Positions 12,093 through 23,392 of a DNA stretch of 51,687 bases are shown piece by piece. Source of the DNA: Monosporascus cannonballus. Lineage: Eukaryota; Ascomycota; Sordariomycetes; Xylariales. Where the stretch lies: NCBI GenBank assembly GCA_004154925.1, contig QJNS01000369.1:1-51687 (forward strand), read 5' to 3'. The translations under genes were made by a program, and so were the position numbers. Numbering within the stretch: the first letter of the stretch is position 1; each line of letters opens with the position of its first letter. A model generated the notes under the pieces. It did no database searches and was not told the DNA's origin. It was given only the letters and a program-made list of their open reading frames with translations.

Positions 12093-12274
12093 CAAAACTC
12101 CGAGTGATCGAAGCTGCATGCGGCTTGCCCATACCCATCGACGTTGACAAGTAGATGCTGGGACGAGGATCTTTCCAGGGTTGCGCACGGATACAATTGA
12201 ATATCTCGGGTCTCGGCTGTCGACTCCGCTCCAATCCATTCGCTGGCGCCCTGCTCCATCTCCGTCCAGCACAT
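12093..12274 (-). other. Possible orphan exon with splice donor
   Basis: The minus strand has an open, protein-like stretch (contains RDIQLYPCATLE, then LLVNVDGYGQAACSFDHSE) ending at a consensus donor GTAAGT at 12092-12087. Less than 50 bp further on, the 240-bp inverted-repeat element begins, and no matching downstream exon was found. I do not recognise the family. It may be the remains of a gene interrupted by the element, or chance. Confidence 0.25.
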
Positions 12275-14197
12275 GCGATCCGATGTGCCACTAAGAGGGG
12301 ATGAGCTCTGGGCTTTTCTAAGGCATTCAAGATTTCACAAATTGCGTATGTAAATCACGATGAACTACGTCCATTGTGCTCTTAGTTCCAGTGCGTGAGC
12401 TAAGATATGGTCCTCTTCCAACGAGACCAACATAAGTCATGGTCAGTCAGTCTTCACTTTCATGGACAGGGAGTCAGGAGTTACAAAGCATGCTCAAAAC
12501 CGAATAGAAAGCTAACAAGCGACTGGCTTTCTCGAGAATCACAACCACCAACAGGTTCTGCCCCAGTTAGGTGCGCCGCGTCGAATCCGTTCTTTTAACC
12601 GTACTAAACGCCTTATAGAAACCTCACCGACGATCATCATCACCCCCAGAAAATCAACCCTGCTAAGTGATCAAGGAGAGTAATTCAGTGTTGAATATAT
12701 AGTGGTTCTTACAGCCAGTTACCGGCCCTCGCTTTAGTTTGGGGTTATGGTTACGCCCCGGGGAATTTAGGGGGCCGCCGAGAGGGCCGCCTGTGATATA
12801 TGGCTGCAGTGGTGTTGGTGGTGGTGTTGGTGACAATGGTGGTGGTGTTACGGCAGAAGTGCTAACCTTGTCCGGTGCTACTCAGCTAGGACGTGTGGGG
12901 CAGAGGGTGATTCGCGGTCGGGTTGCCAGAAAGTGCTTAGTGCGGCCAAAACAACGACCCGACACGGCGCACCTAACTGTGGACGACAGGTTCTAGTACC
13001 ACGAAAGGACCCCTCGTATCAGATCTCATCCAGTTGCTTATTCTCGTTGTCGATCGATTAAGCCCCCACGGAGCTTTACACTTGACCCCTTGTTCTGTCA
13101 TGGGAGGAGCCTGGTATATTTCGAGTCCGTGGGCTGACCATCAGCTGTTGCCTCTTGCACTGCTTTATCTAACTGCGAAGCAATTCACTTGGAATCAAGA
13201 TAAGAAGATACATATTCCATCGGAAACAGATCTTGGGGAGTTACAAGGCCCTCCCAAAATAAAACGAGGGCTCGGTTGCACGTACTATCCATATGCAAGA
13301 CAGGGCGCACCGCGTATCATGTTAACAAAACGAATATCAAGGAGATTGCGCTCGCGCTGAGACAAAACCCGAGCTACAGCGCCCCGCAATAAGCTCATCT
13401 CATCCACTGACCCTATTCCCACTCTACTTACGAGGTAGGAGATTTACATATTGTATAACTAATATCGAGGGGCCTAGCTTTGTATGCAATACGATCTTCC
13501 TATAGGTACGTGAACGGGGGTTTATCCTGTTGCCCAGGTGGTGCTACAAGCAGGTTGGCCCGGGACAGATCCGGCCGGGGAGCTAATCTCTTTTGCCTTC
13601 CAGGAAACATGGCCCAATGATTTCTTCAGTAGTATTACCCAATTACTCACGCAGTTCACGCATGTGCTTGGCTGAGCGAATCTCACGAGTTGGAGGCCCT
13701 TGAAGTCCGCTCGCTCACTCCTCGAGAAGCACAGCCTCAGCTGATCGGTCATATAACGCCAGGCAGATAGACGAACAAAGTCCCTACCAAATCTCCGGGG
13801 ACTACTTCCGGGCCGCTCTCTCCAATCAACAACCGGGATACGCCTGTCTAAGCCGTTGAACAAAAGGGCATCTCCGCACCCGGCCTCTTACCATACGTAT
13901 GCAAAGGAATCACATCCCCTTTTGCGTAAAGCAGCCGTAAGCAAGGCCGTGATATCTCGCTTGGAAATAGTAACGCACATTTTTTGTATGTAGGGAAGTC
14001 ACGTCCAACCATCCGTGCGAACGGAAGCCCACCGTAGAGCCGGAGCTCGTATGTCAGGTAGCCACTCGTACAGGTTGGGGGGGATATCAATGTCCATAAA
14101 TCAACCAACCAGACAACCGAGCCTACAGCATTGCATTTCGCGTGTAGAAATGCAGGTAGTGACTGTGGGCATTAAGACTGGACGAATTTAGCGCCTA
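12275..14197. other. Gene-free stretch with a GGT-rich patch
   Basis: No supportable gene. A GGT/GTT triplet-rich patch lies near 12805-12860. Open frames on both strands are at most 113 codons and show no recognisable motif. Confidence 0.5.
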
Positions 14198-14629
14198 CAG
14201 GTCGCAGGGGTATATTTAGTTAGTTACCTCCACTCGCCCACTATTTCCCAAACACAGGTAGGATGTATCTCCCCATACATTTTGTATGTGAAATAACATT
14301 ACGGCAACTTTAATAACAATTATCGTTTCCCCATCGAGAACGTATAGGCTTGGATGGAGTTTTATTTAGAAATACGCTTGTTAACAGAAGAACAGCTGTA
14401 TATGCCGATATTTAAGACGTGGTACGCCGTTCCTGAAGATTTTTTTCGTTATGTTGGTTCTGTTATAATGGGATAAGATAAAATGCTCTTTCGAAAGTTG
14501 GTGGGAAACAGTAAATGAATAATTAATGGAGGCATAATTGCATCGAAAATGTATGGAAGAATATTTACTACCTTTCTAGGGAATTTTGCGGGCGGTGGAG
14601 GTAACTAACAAATATACCCCTGCGACCTG
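14198..14629. mobile_element. MITE, Tc1/mariner-like, 432 bp, TA target site
   Basis: The ends are inverted repeats beginning CAGGTCGCAGGGGTATATTT on each strand. They continue to about 42 bp with two single-base indels (inner part GTTAGTTACCTCCAC). Each end is bordered by TA (14196-14197 and 14630-14631), the duplication expected from Tc1/mariner/pogo-type insertion. The interior is AT-rich and has no transposase frame, so it would need a transposase in trans. Confidence 0.78.
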
Positions 14630-17600
14630 TATGTGCCCCGTATCCACCCCTCCAGAGATGCATGCAACGGCCATGCAGCGGCCTCCTCTGCCCGCATGCA
14701 TGTGTCAACTCTACATGGACTACCTACATAAAACCCCACTCACTTACCTAATGATCTCATGGCGGTACCGGAACAATAAGATGCAAGACCCGACATCGAG
14801 CCCCAAAAAAGGGACTCGACTTCCAGCGAGGGCTGACGTCGGGAATGTCGACGAGGGGGTTAACCATGGATAATAATCCGTGATTTCCAAGAGCCCGACT
14901 TCCTTCACGGTGGTGAGCATGCTAGCAAAGCGATTCTGCGAACCAACCATCACACCTCCTTGCCATCATCATGTGATCTAGGAGGGGGAGCATCCGGACA
15001 AACGCTCCGCGGACGGCAGCACCCTCCGTCGACGGGTCGGGCCTTTTTAGGTTCCAGAAATTCAGCCTGAGTCCTGCTCCCCGTGCTTTCCGTTTATATC
15101 CTTATCAGAGGCAGTGGGCCCATTGTGATCGACGGCCGGTGAACAGCCCAGGACATTTGCCTAATATATCGGTCGAGACAGGCGGAACCGCCGTCGTCGT
15201 GGGATCTGCGTCTGTCTCAACTGCAGTCAGTTGCGAAACGCCATCGTTGTCCATGGTCGAGGAGCAAGTTGGGCATTGTGGAGGATCGCGCAGCGGCTTC
15301 CACGATCTTGCTCGGGGCGACTTCTTATGGTGGTGGCCTTTCCTGCTTGCTTTGATGTGATTGAGCGGTCGCGCTGCGACTTTCTGCAGTTACCGACTGG
15401 AGAAGAAAACCGACCGCCTCTTGGTATACGAGAACACGGAATTTCCCTGATAGTGCTGGTCGAAGCGCCAATCTATATCCGCGGTGACAGTGCTATGTAC
15501 GTGACGGGCGCCTCAGAAGCCTAGGGCGCGCGGTCTAGACGTTGATATCTCGGCATATAACCTATGCCAACCAACCTGACACCTGCTATGGTATGTCCCA
15601 GGGCGGTTCGGTGGAGTTCATCGAGCGCCTATGGCAAGGCTTTTGCTAGTCCGTAGAATCGTAGAATAAAAATTGGGCTGACCCTAAATATATATCGCAA
15701 GGGTCGAACTGCCCTGGCTCAATGCTGTTCACAGCAACTTCCAACCATTCCCATACGTTTCCGATGTCTTTGCCTAAGCCAGGTCATGTACCGCAGTACA
15801 CAATACAACGTTTCGCGGCTCGGTCGTCTTTTGACGAAGTTGTCTCGCTATTTATTCTAGCACCACCCAAAGCCATTTATTACACCAACGAGGGAGCTAC
15901 AACACCGAGGCTATGTCTCCGTGGTTTAGGCCATGAAGCTGTAACTCATCAATGTGTGTTCATTGCCGCCCCAGCCAAGTACCCATCTACGAAAAATGGC
16001 ACTGAGTTTTTCCAATCTCCAACCAGGCAGGAGCAGCTTCGTGACCTCCAGCTCTGCCACTATAATATAGCCCCAAGTGCGTCTACCAATGATGTGACGT
16101 TCAGGGATTTCAGGAGCCTGCTCAATGATATGATATCTTCGGATACCAGCAGGCTCCCTCAGATTGCATCTTAGCTGCCGACGTGGGCTACTCGCAACTT
16201 GCTTGTTTTAGAGAATAAGCCTGGGGAGGAGCAAGAAATTCCGTGTCTCAGGCGCGATTACTTCTTGCTATGAACCAGCTTGGCGAGTCTAAAGCCAAGG
16301 AGTTCTCCTCAGCGTTTCGCGGACGCATCGACCTTATATATGTTCACAGCCAATGATGGCTACTGTCATATCAGGCTTCCGCGGCGAAGGACTGTCTTAT
16401 CATCGAGCACATCATAGAGGAAGACTAAATCCTGCCGTGGACATCGACTGTCCTTACCGAAAGTGCATCGTCGCCATATACCAAAATATATGTCGCACAT
16501 CAGGGGACCACCGGGTATATTCAGGGGTTTGACTACCACCGCTAGACCCGTGTGGCTCACCCAACCCCAGCTTCTCCAGTTGAACGAGGCTGCCAGAACA
16601 TTCGGTGTTTCATGATAGACAGAAGTGTTTCAGGCATTGGAGATGCCCAATATCGATCATACGGAGAGTACTATGTCAAATGACCATTTCCAGGACAGAG
16701 GAGCACTTATGCATCCCCGCTACTTCCTATCCTCACAACATTTCAGCCCCCTAAATCTGTGAGATTGAGTCCTGACTTCCTATTTCTACGCCGAGAATAG
16801 CTAAATACCTTACAGAGGTCCCTGCACGACATGCCAGCTCTGTGTGATGGTTGGTGGGACCTCTCAAGATGGACATAAGTAGCAGCGAGACCGAGGGTGA
16901 AGGTTCCAGCCTAGTCAGAAGGCCCCTTATGGCACGCAATCTACAACGAGGCGCTTAGATCGTAGCGAACGGAGCCGCATGTATGCAATGCACACCAGTC
17001 TATCTAGTCAGCCCCCATCAGGGTAGGTCCCTGAAGTGCAAGGAAAGAACACGACCGAGCAAGATATATTATGGATCACCCCATTCTCTCTAACAGACCG
17101 TCCCACCGAGCGCAACCCGTGCGCCATGAGAAACAGCATCTCATAGGGCGTCCTGCTTACGGCGTCTAGCGCTACGAGGGCCCGCAGACCAGGGGCGCTC
17201 CCCCTCTCCGCCTCACGACGATAATGACGACGGGGGCCGGGGCAACTCAGGTCAGAGATTGACTCACCTTCCCCACAGAAACCTGCAGCTCGCCGCGACG
17301 TCCCAATGCGGCCCTCCCGACGGCCGCCCTGCCTTAACCCACCTCCTCGGATGCCGACTGCCGTCTTGGCGGCGGACCTTCCATGGTGGAGGGTTTCGGG
17401 GGTAGCCCCAGCGGCCTGGCGGCTCGCATGGTCCGCGAACCTTATTCTCGGGGCGGGGCGGGCCGAGGCACGGCAGGAGGCCGTTGAAGGCGTGGTGTTT
17501 CTTCGCAAGGTTGACGTTATAAACCCTAGCGCTGGACGTATGCCGGGTTTCGGCGCTATTTCTCCTAGGCCCCAATGCTGATGACGGCTTCTACTTAGGA

Positions 17601-17950
17601 AGCGGTGCACATGTTCGTCTAGGTCATAGGGGGAGGCGGGGAAAAGTGTGGCAACTCATCGGAGTCATACATGCGCGTAAGATTATAGCTAGGGGACATT
17701 AAGAATGGTCAGCATCTGAGAGCCTCTTGACATATGTTAGTCCTAAATTGAGAAATGAGCCGTCTGTGGCAATAGTTGAAGGATCGTTGCTCGTTGTTTG
17801 GAGTATACTGCTGTAGCCGGCCCCATACACCACGATACTCCATGTGTCAGCACTATTGCCCCACTTGATGCCGTGATGATTGAACACTTCTCTGTATTGA
17901 ACCCGCGACCCGCAACTTACTCAGCAAACACCAAGAATAGCACTCCAGAG
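14630..17950. other. Gene-poor stretch between the MITE and the dehalogenase relic
   Basis: The longest frames are a plus-strand 150-codon frame at 15722-16174 and a minus-strand 200-codon frame in a GC-richer patch at 17008-17610. Neither shows a motif I recognise, and the second is Arg/Gly/Pro-rich as expected of chance frames in GC-rich DNA. I would not call either a gene. Confidence 0.5.
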
Positions 17951-18811
17951 ATGTCGGCAGAAACACCAGCTTCTCTGCAGAACATCAAGGCACTGACCTT
18001 CGACACTTAGGTACGGTGGTCGACTGGAGATCCACCGTCCACGAAGAGCTAGTGAGGCGGGCCCGAGAGGAGATTGATTCGCCAGCACACAAGCGCCTTC
18101 CGGGGTCATTGCGAGCCCGCCTGAAGGCACTGACGCGCGACGAATGGGCTACGCTCGCCCAGCAGTGGCGAGACGGCTACGCGGTATTTACGAGTTTGTT
18201 CGTCCCGGGAAGAACGTATGGAAAGACATCGACACGCATCACTACGACAGCCTAATCGAGATCCTTCAGATGTGGCAGCTCGCTGGCGCGTACACGGACG
18301 GGGAGATACGCTCCTTGCGTGCCTTGCGTGGCATTTCCTTGAGCCCTGGGGCGACTCTGCGGCGGGGATCCAGCGACTGGGGACCCGGTTCGTCACCGCG
18401 ACGCGCCCGAACGGAAACCAGGCCCCACTGAAAGACTTCAACGAGCATGGGGGCCTGGGTTTCCGGGGTGTGATCTTCTCAGCTGATTTCGGCGCGTACA
18501 AGCCAAATCCACAGACCTATCTCGGAGCAGTGTGTGCGCTCGGCCTCGAACCGCACAAAGTTGCGATGGTTGCGGCTCATCTGTACGACCCAGAAAGTGC
18601 GCGGGCGAACGGTCTGAGAACTATCTATGTCGAACGAGCCCCTGAGGGGGCGTGGGTGCCAGAGGAGGACCGCTATCAGGAGGCTCGAAGCTGGGCCGAC
18701 CAATGGGTAGGTGAGAAGGACGAAGGGTTCGTCGAGCTGGCAAGACAACTCGGTGTATATCCCAGTAGCATTGCTGTTAGATGGCTTATCTTTCTTGTAC
18801 CAACTCAGTGA
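17951..18811 (+). pseudogene. Haloacid dehalogenase (HAD type II) pseudogene
   Basis: Conserved pieces of a (S)-2-haloacid dehalogenase-like protein follow one another in order but in three frames. They are the N-terminus up to LTFDT; GTVVDWRSTVHEEL through AQQWRDGYAVFT; WKDIDTHHYDSLIEI; then AWHFLEPWGDSAAGI, ADFGAYKPNPQTYL and MVAAHLYDPESARANG. The nucleophile Asp (FDT) and the motif III Lys (YKPNP) survive. Each junction is a -1 shift: within motif I near 18009, near 18205-18217, and near 18325-18340. The family would normally dechlorinate short haloacids or act on a related small substrate. Three shifts in one direction make sequencing error unlikely but not impossible. The last frame ends at a TGA at 18809-18811. 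Flanks hold no other gene, so this is an isolated relic. Confidence 0.8.
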
Positions 18812-21800
18812 CGTCGCACATGACATTACTCATTGTCGACGGCGAATATGTACGGACGAACCATTTGCCAAACCCCGGGACCTTCGAGATAATTCTTCGG
18901 AAATCTATGACTGCGGCAGTTGATTTTTGAGCGCCGGATAATTCAGCTTGGCCATACCAAGGCTTCGTACCAGAGCTGTGGTAGTGTTTTAGACTGATAT
19001 TGAAACTACTGATGTCGTGGACCCTAAAATCGGGTGAGTTTCTGGAGAACTAGATCCATTGTCTCTATGCAAACTTATGGGTTCTTCACCCTAGCCACAT
19101 TCGGGCTCGGTGACCTAGGTGACATATGGCTGGGAGCATAAAAAAATGGAATAGGGGCTTCCCTCTTTTGAGTGCAGTAGAGGACCTGGTCACGTTCGAA
19201 CGTTATAGACACTCATTCGTGGAGGCGCTTAATATGGGTTGTAGTGTGTTCTCCGGGAATCAAGTATTGCTTGAGTCACTGTCAGCGTACGGCCTCTAAG
19301 TGGATGTGTTAGGAGGAAATTACATTGGGTCAACGCCAGTTACACCAGGATGTTCTGGGGGTAGAGCGACAGCCACACGAGCTTTGGACGCAGTTCTACA
19401 CCGGTAAACACATATCTCGTTTGGTAGCGGCGCCATAGGCAGAAGGGCAGCAAAGTATTTGTGAGACGGCATAGCTTCGGCTAGTCAACTCGATTCGGCC
19501 CGGTGATCTATGAGAGGGACGGGATCGGTCGATCAGACATGGGAGCCCACGTATAATGCACATAATACATACTAAGATGTGCCAATGCCTGTTTGCCTCT
19601 GTCCCTCACTTTTGACCGCCTGGTTAAGATCCACGACAGGCGCGTACGTACGGCGCCAGCGGGTTGGTACGCGGTAGAGCCAACAAGTAGAGGAACCCTT
19701 TCGGTAACCCCCGTGCATACGTTTCCCTCAATTTTGTGGTCTCTTGAGAGGCTGAGGACCATCACCAACGAGCTGACGGACGACGATTGTATCCGTATCT
19801 CACTCACACCCCTGCGGATCAATGTCTGCTGTTACACCTGGGGGATGTAAAAAGTTGCCTGTTCTAAGCGTTAACGGATGTAACATAAATTATTTACTGT
19901 ATCAGGCATCCTAGTTATCTTTAGCAGCTGAGTGAGAAGCGAATTGTTATAACTTGCGAGACAGACTGCCAATACCTATTCCTTGCGAATCCTGCTCCTG
20001 CTGTCGGGTGCGCAGAATCGAAATTGCCCTCGTCGAGTCCCGATTTTATTCGGAACTGGACGCGGCTGTCGAAAAACTCTGCACTTGGGTAGGTCTTGGA
20101 AATAAAAGGTAATTGGCCGCGGTTGACATCGGGCCGGAGTCGTCTCGGACAGGAAAGAAGATTTATCGCGCATATTCTAACAACTACCCCTTTACTCTTC
20201 TGTGTACCTACCTAGGTGTATATGCACATCAAGCAAAGGCTACCCTGGCTTACCTAATAACGTGAACGAGAGACTGTATCGTATAATAAGGTCTTACATA
20301 GGTGTCTCATTTACATAAGGCACTTTAGGCATATGTAGGTACGGCTGTGCATTGCATGCTCTTTAGCTTTGCGTGCTGGTGTATGCTGGGGAGTCTCGAC
20401 TCGAGAGGCTAGGTACCTATAACCCAGTAGGTGGGTCACCAAAGCTCTTTCCCCGCCTACCCCCTCGCTACTGCCACCTCTTATGCACATATAGCTAGGT
20501 ATGATCTTGAGAAGGAGGGAGCAAAGTGTCTTGAATTTGAGCGAAATCCCCTGGGCATAAAAACGGTTGACCCGTTAGAGCCACGGCCTACTGGTGTAGG
20601 TCCCTAGGGAGGTATTGTTTGATATCTAGGTATGTGCACCTATACAGGAAGCCAGTTCGGGAGAAGTTTTCATAAAGGCGGCCCTTAATAGTGATGGCTT
20701 AAGGAGGCGACAGAGGAGAAACAAGGCCAGAGGAATAAAATCGAAGGACGAAAGAGGAATGTATGTGTATACGTCGTTTACCAGAAGAGGTCCTGTAAGA
20801 TTTGAGAATTACCTAGGTAGCCCAATTCAACACTTGATACGCTTTCAGAGCTCCTGCCAATGCGGCCCTTTCCCCGTAGCAGCCCTCCCCAGAATCCTAT
20901 ATGTCCTCTTCAGTTAACACATTTCCCCCAAAATTGTAAGCTCTAGCATCCTTGCTGGATATGGGCCATTCTTTATTTGCCTTGCTGCCAAGTAGCCGAA
21001 TCTACCAATAAACCCCTATTTGCAAGGTATGCATTTGTAGTATGTACATACATACAACGTACACTCACATCTGCAACATGTATCATCTATCTGCCAAGCC
21101 CCTCATTCATTCAACTGTCTGCGTACCCCCTTACAATGTACAATTCGGCGCTTCAATGAAGCAAAACAACACACGATCTCCTATACGGATACTTCCGTAG
21201 AGGAATAATAGCACATAAATCGTGTCAAACTCCGGAATTCAAACTCACCGTGTGTGTATAAAACCACAGCCGCCAATTCCACCTTCTTCTATCATCAGTC
21301 TTGTCCTTTCCGTCTAGGGTACTGAGTAATATATCGTTGCTTTGCCGTTTTTGGATCCCATTTCCGCCCACCCTTTAAACAAACACCCCCTTTCTTACTC
21401 ATTACTTGCTTATTTACCTAACCCACTCAGCACCTACCTACGTACATACATACATAACCATCTGCCCTGCGCATTCCCACTTATTTCTTGCTTTATACTG
21501 CTACCCGTTCATATCTACATTGACGTTAACACTTCAGAAGCGGTCATATATTCGTTATACGACTGACGTATATCGATCCCTCAGCCTTGGCTTCTTCCAT
21601 CCACGCTGACTGGCCTGATCAAGCAAGGGTTCAATGCCCGTCTCCTCCTCGCCCAGCCACACTGCATACGTCTAACCCTATACCTACTTCTATACATATA
21701 CGTTATCTGCTAGGCATTAGCCATCAGTAAGCCATCACAGGAACCAGGGAACTGTGCGGCTCAGTCCACTGTGGCATTCCGTATTGGGCGGCAACTAGTT

Positions 21801-22540
21801 ACCGGCTGTCTTGTTAGCTTGGGATCTCCTGGCCTGTCTTGTCCCCGAATAATTGTTAGTCTTGTCAGTTTCATCCATACGGATTACTTGCCTACTGTGC
21901 CTACATACCTACCTAATACCTGGCCAAAAATCGTTCGCTGCTCTCCACTTCGCTTTGGCCTTAAGGAAACCCGGATCCATATTTTAATTTTGGTCGTATT
22001 CCCAAGGACCAGCCGGTTGTCCTCTTCCTCCATCCTCCTCGACTACCCCCCATATCCTAGCTACGCTTAATTCCCAGGAAGCTCAGACCCGCCCAAACCC
22101 TCTCTCCACATCAACAACACTGGCCCTCCCAGGGACCTTGCTTGCCGTATCATCTTTCCACTTCAAGACGCTTCGCCTCGCCTCCTTCTCCAGCACCCTC
22201 TGGTCCCTCTCTTTCGGCCCCCGTTCTTCCTGGAGCAACAATTTGACGGTGTCACTCGTCAAAATACAAGGCTTCTATCACTTTGAGTTTTCATCTCCGC
22301 GTTTCAACCGGACTCGACAACTTAGAAGTATTTTAGTGCCTGGTGGCATTCACGAGCTTATTTTGGTGTCCGAACCCCCCTACCCCTCCAAAAAAGCCCA
22401 AGGGAAAGCAAGGAGAAAGAAGGTATACGAAGACTCTCCGAGGCCAGCAAAGCACCGATAACATTTGCACTACTGCCACCCGCTCCCACCTTAGGATCGG
22501 AAAGTCGCGTGCTCCTGCTGCGGCTAGCTCTGTCTTCGTC
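18812..22540. other. Intergenic and long upstream region of ras2
   Basis: No gene is seen from 18.8 to 20.2 kb. From about 20.2 to 20.9 kb there are many CTAGGTA/TACCTAGG words. From about 21.0 kb to the ras2 start the plus strand is strongly pyrimidine-rich, as in fungal promoters and 5' leaders. It contains several ATG-started short frames (for example 20977-21159, 21342-21566, 22138-22461) that could act as upstream ORFs if transcribed. Confidence 0.55.
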
Positions 22541-23392
22541 ATGGCGGGCAAAATGGTGCTGTACAAGCTGGTGGTGCTTGGCGATGGTGGTGTAGGCAAA
22601 ACCGCCCTGACCATTCAATTGTGTTTACAACACTTTGTTGAAACAGTACGTACTGGTCTATTTCCTGCTCTGATCTCTCTTGAAACCTTGCGTGACTCCT
22701 TGGAATAAACCGCTAGTCAAAGTTCACACGAGCGCGTACCGACTAGGGCGCCGGTGATCTCAAGCTCTTAATAATCCCTTGCTGACGTATCAATGTAGTA
22801 CGACCCGACAATCGAGGATTCGTATAGGAAACAGGTGGTTATCGATGGTCAGGCTTGCATGCTTGAAGTGTTAGACACAGCAGGTCAGGAGGAGTATACA
22901 GCGCTTCGAGACCAGTGGATTCGAGATGGCGAAGGCTTTGTATTGGTATACAGTATCTCTTCTCGCTCATCGTTTTCACGGATCAAGAGATTCCACCACC
23001 AGATCCAGCGAGTCAAAGAGTCGACGACCGCGTCGCCAACGTATCCTGGCTCGCCGATAACCGCCTCCGCGCCTACGGCCCCTGTCCCGATTATGTTAGT
23101 TGGCAACAAGAGTGACCGGGTCACTGAGAGAGAAGTCTCTACCCAAGAAGGACATGCCTTAGCACGCGAGCTAGGCTGCGAATTCGTCGAGGCATCCGCC
23201 AAGAACTGCATAAACGTCGAGAAGGCATTCTACGATGTTGTTAGAATATTAAGACGACAACGGCAGGCCGCTGCGCGACCCATGCCGCAGGGTCGCCCCC
23301 GTCAACAGAATGGGGATGCGCATGCGCCTCCCGGCGGAGGGCGCATGCGGAGGAGAGATCGTGGCCAGGTCGGGCGCTGTGTCATATTATAA
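22541..23392 (+). CDS. ras2: Ras-family small GTPase, Ras2 type
   Basis: Two exons, 22541-22645 and 22799-23392, joined over a 153-nt intron (GTACGT..TAG), give 232 residues. A membrane-bound GTP switch; in filamentous fungi Ras2 orthologues act upstream of adenylate cyclase and MAPK routes and govern hyphal growth and development. Visible motifs are the P-loop GDGGVGKT (14-21), effector loop YDPTIEDSY (36-44), DTAGQEEY (61-68), NKSD (138-141) and EASAKN (166-171). The C-terminal CVIL box (229-232) ends in Leu, which favours geranylgeranylation. The intron falls exactly between Thr35 and Tyr36, next to the effector loop. An insert of about 20 residues rich in Ser, Thr and Pro (110-130) precedes the NKSD motif, as in Neurospora ras-2. 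A Gln/Arg/Pro-rich hypervariable tail precedes the prenylation box. No defect is seen. Confidence 0.97.

Noticed and set aside
17008..17610. 200-codon minus-strand frame in a GC-rich patch
   Set aside because: Arg/Gly/Pro-rich sequence is typical of random frames in GC-rich DNA, and frames on other strands are equally long there.
20425..20450. Resemblance to the 3' part of 5S rRNA (GGTGGGTCACCA)
   Set aside because: Only a dozen bases resemble 5S rRNA, and neither the internal promoter region nor the closing stem is present.
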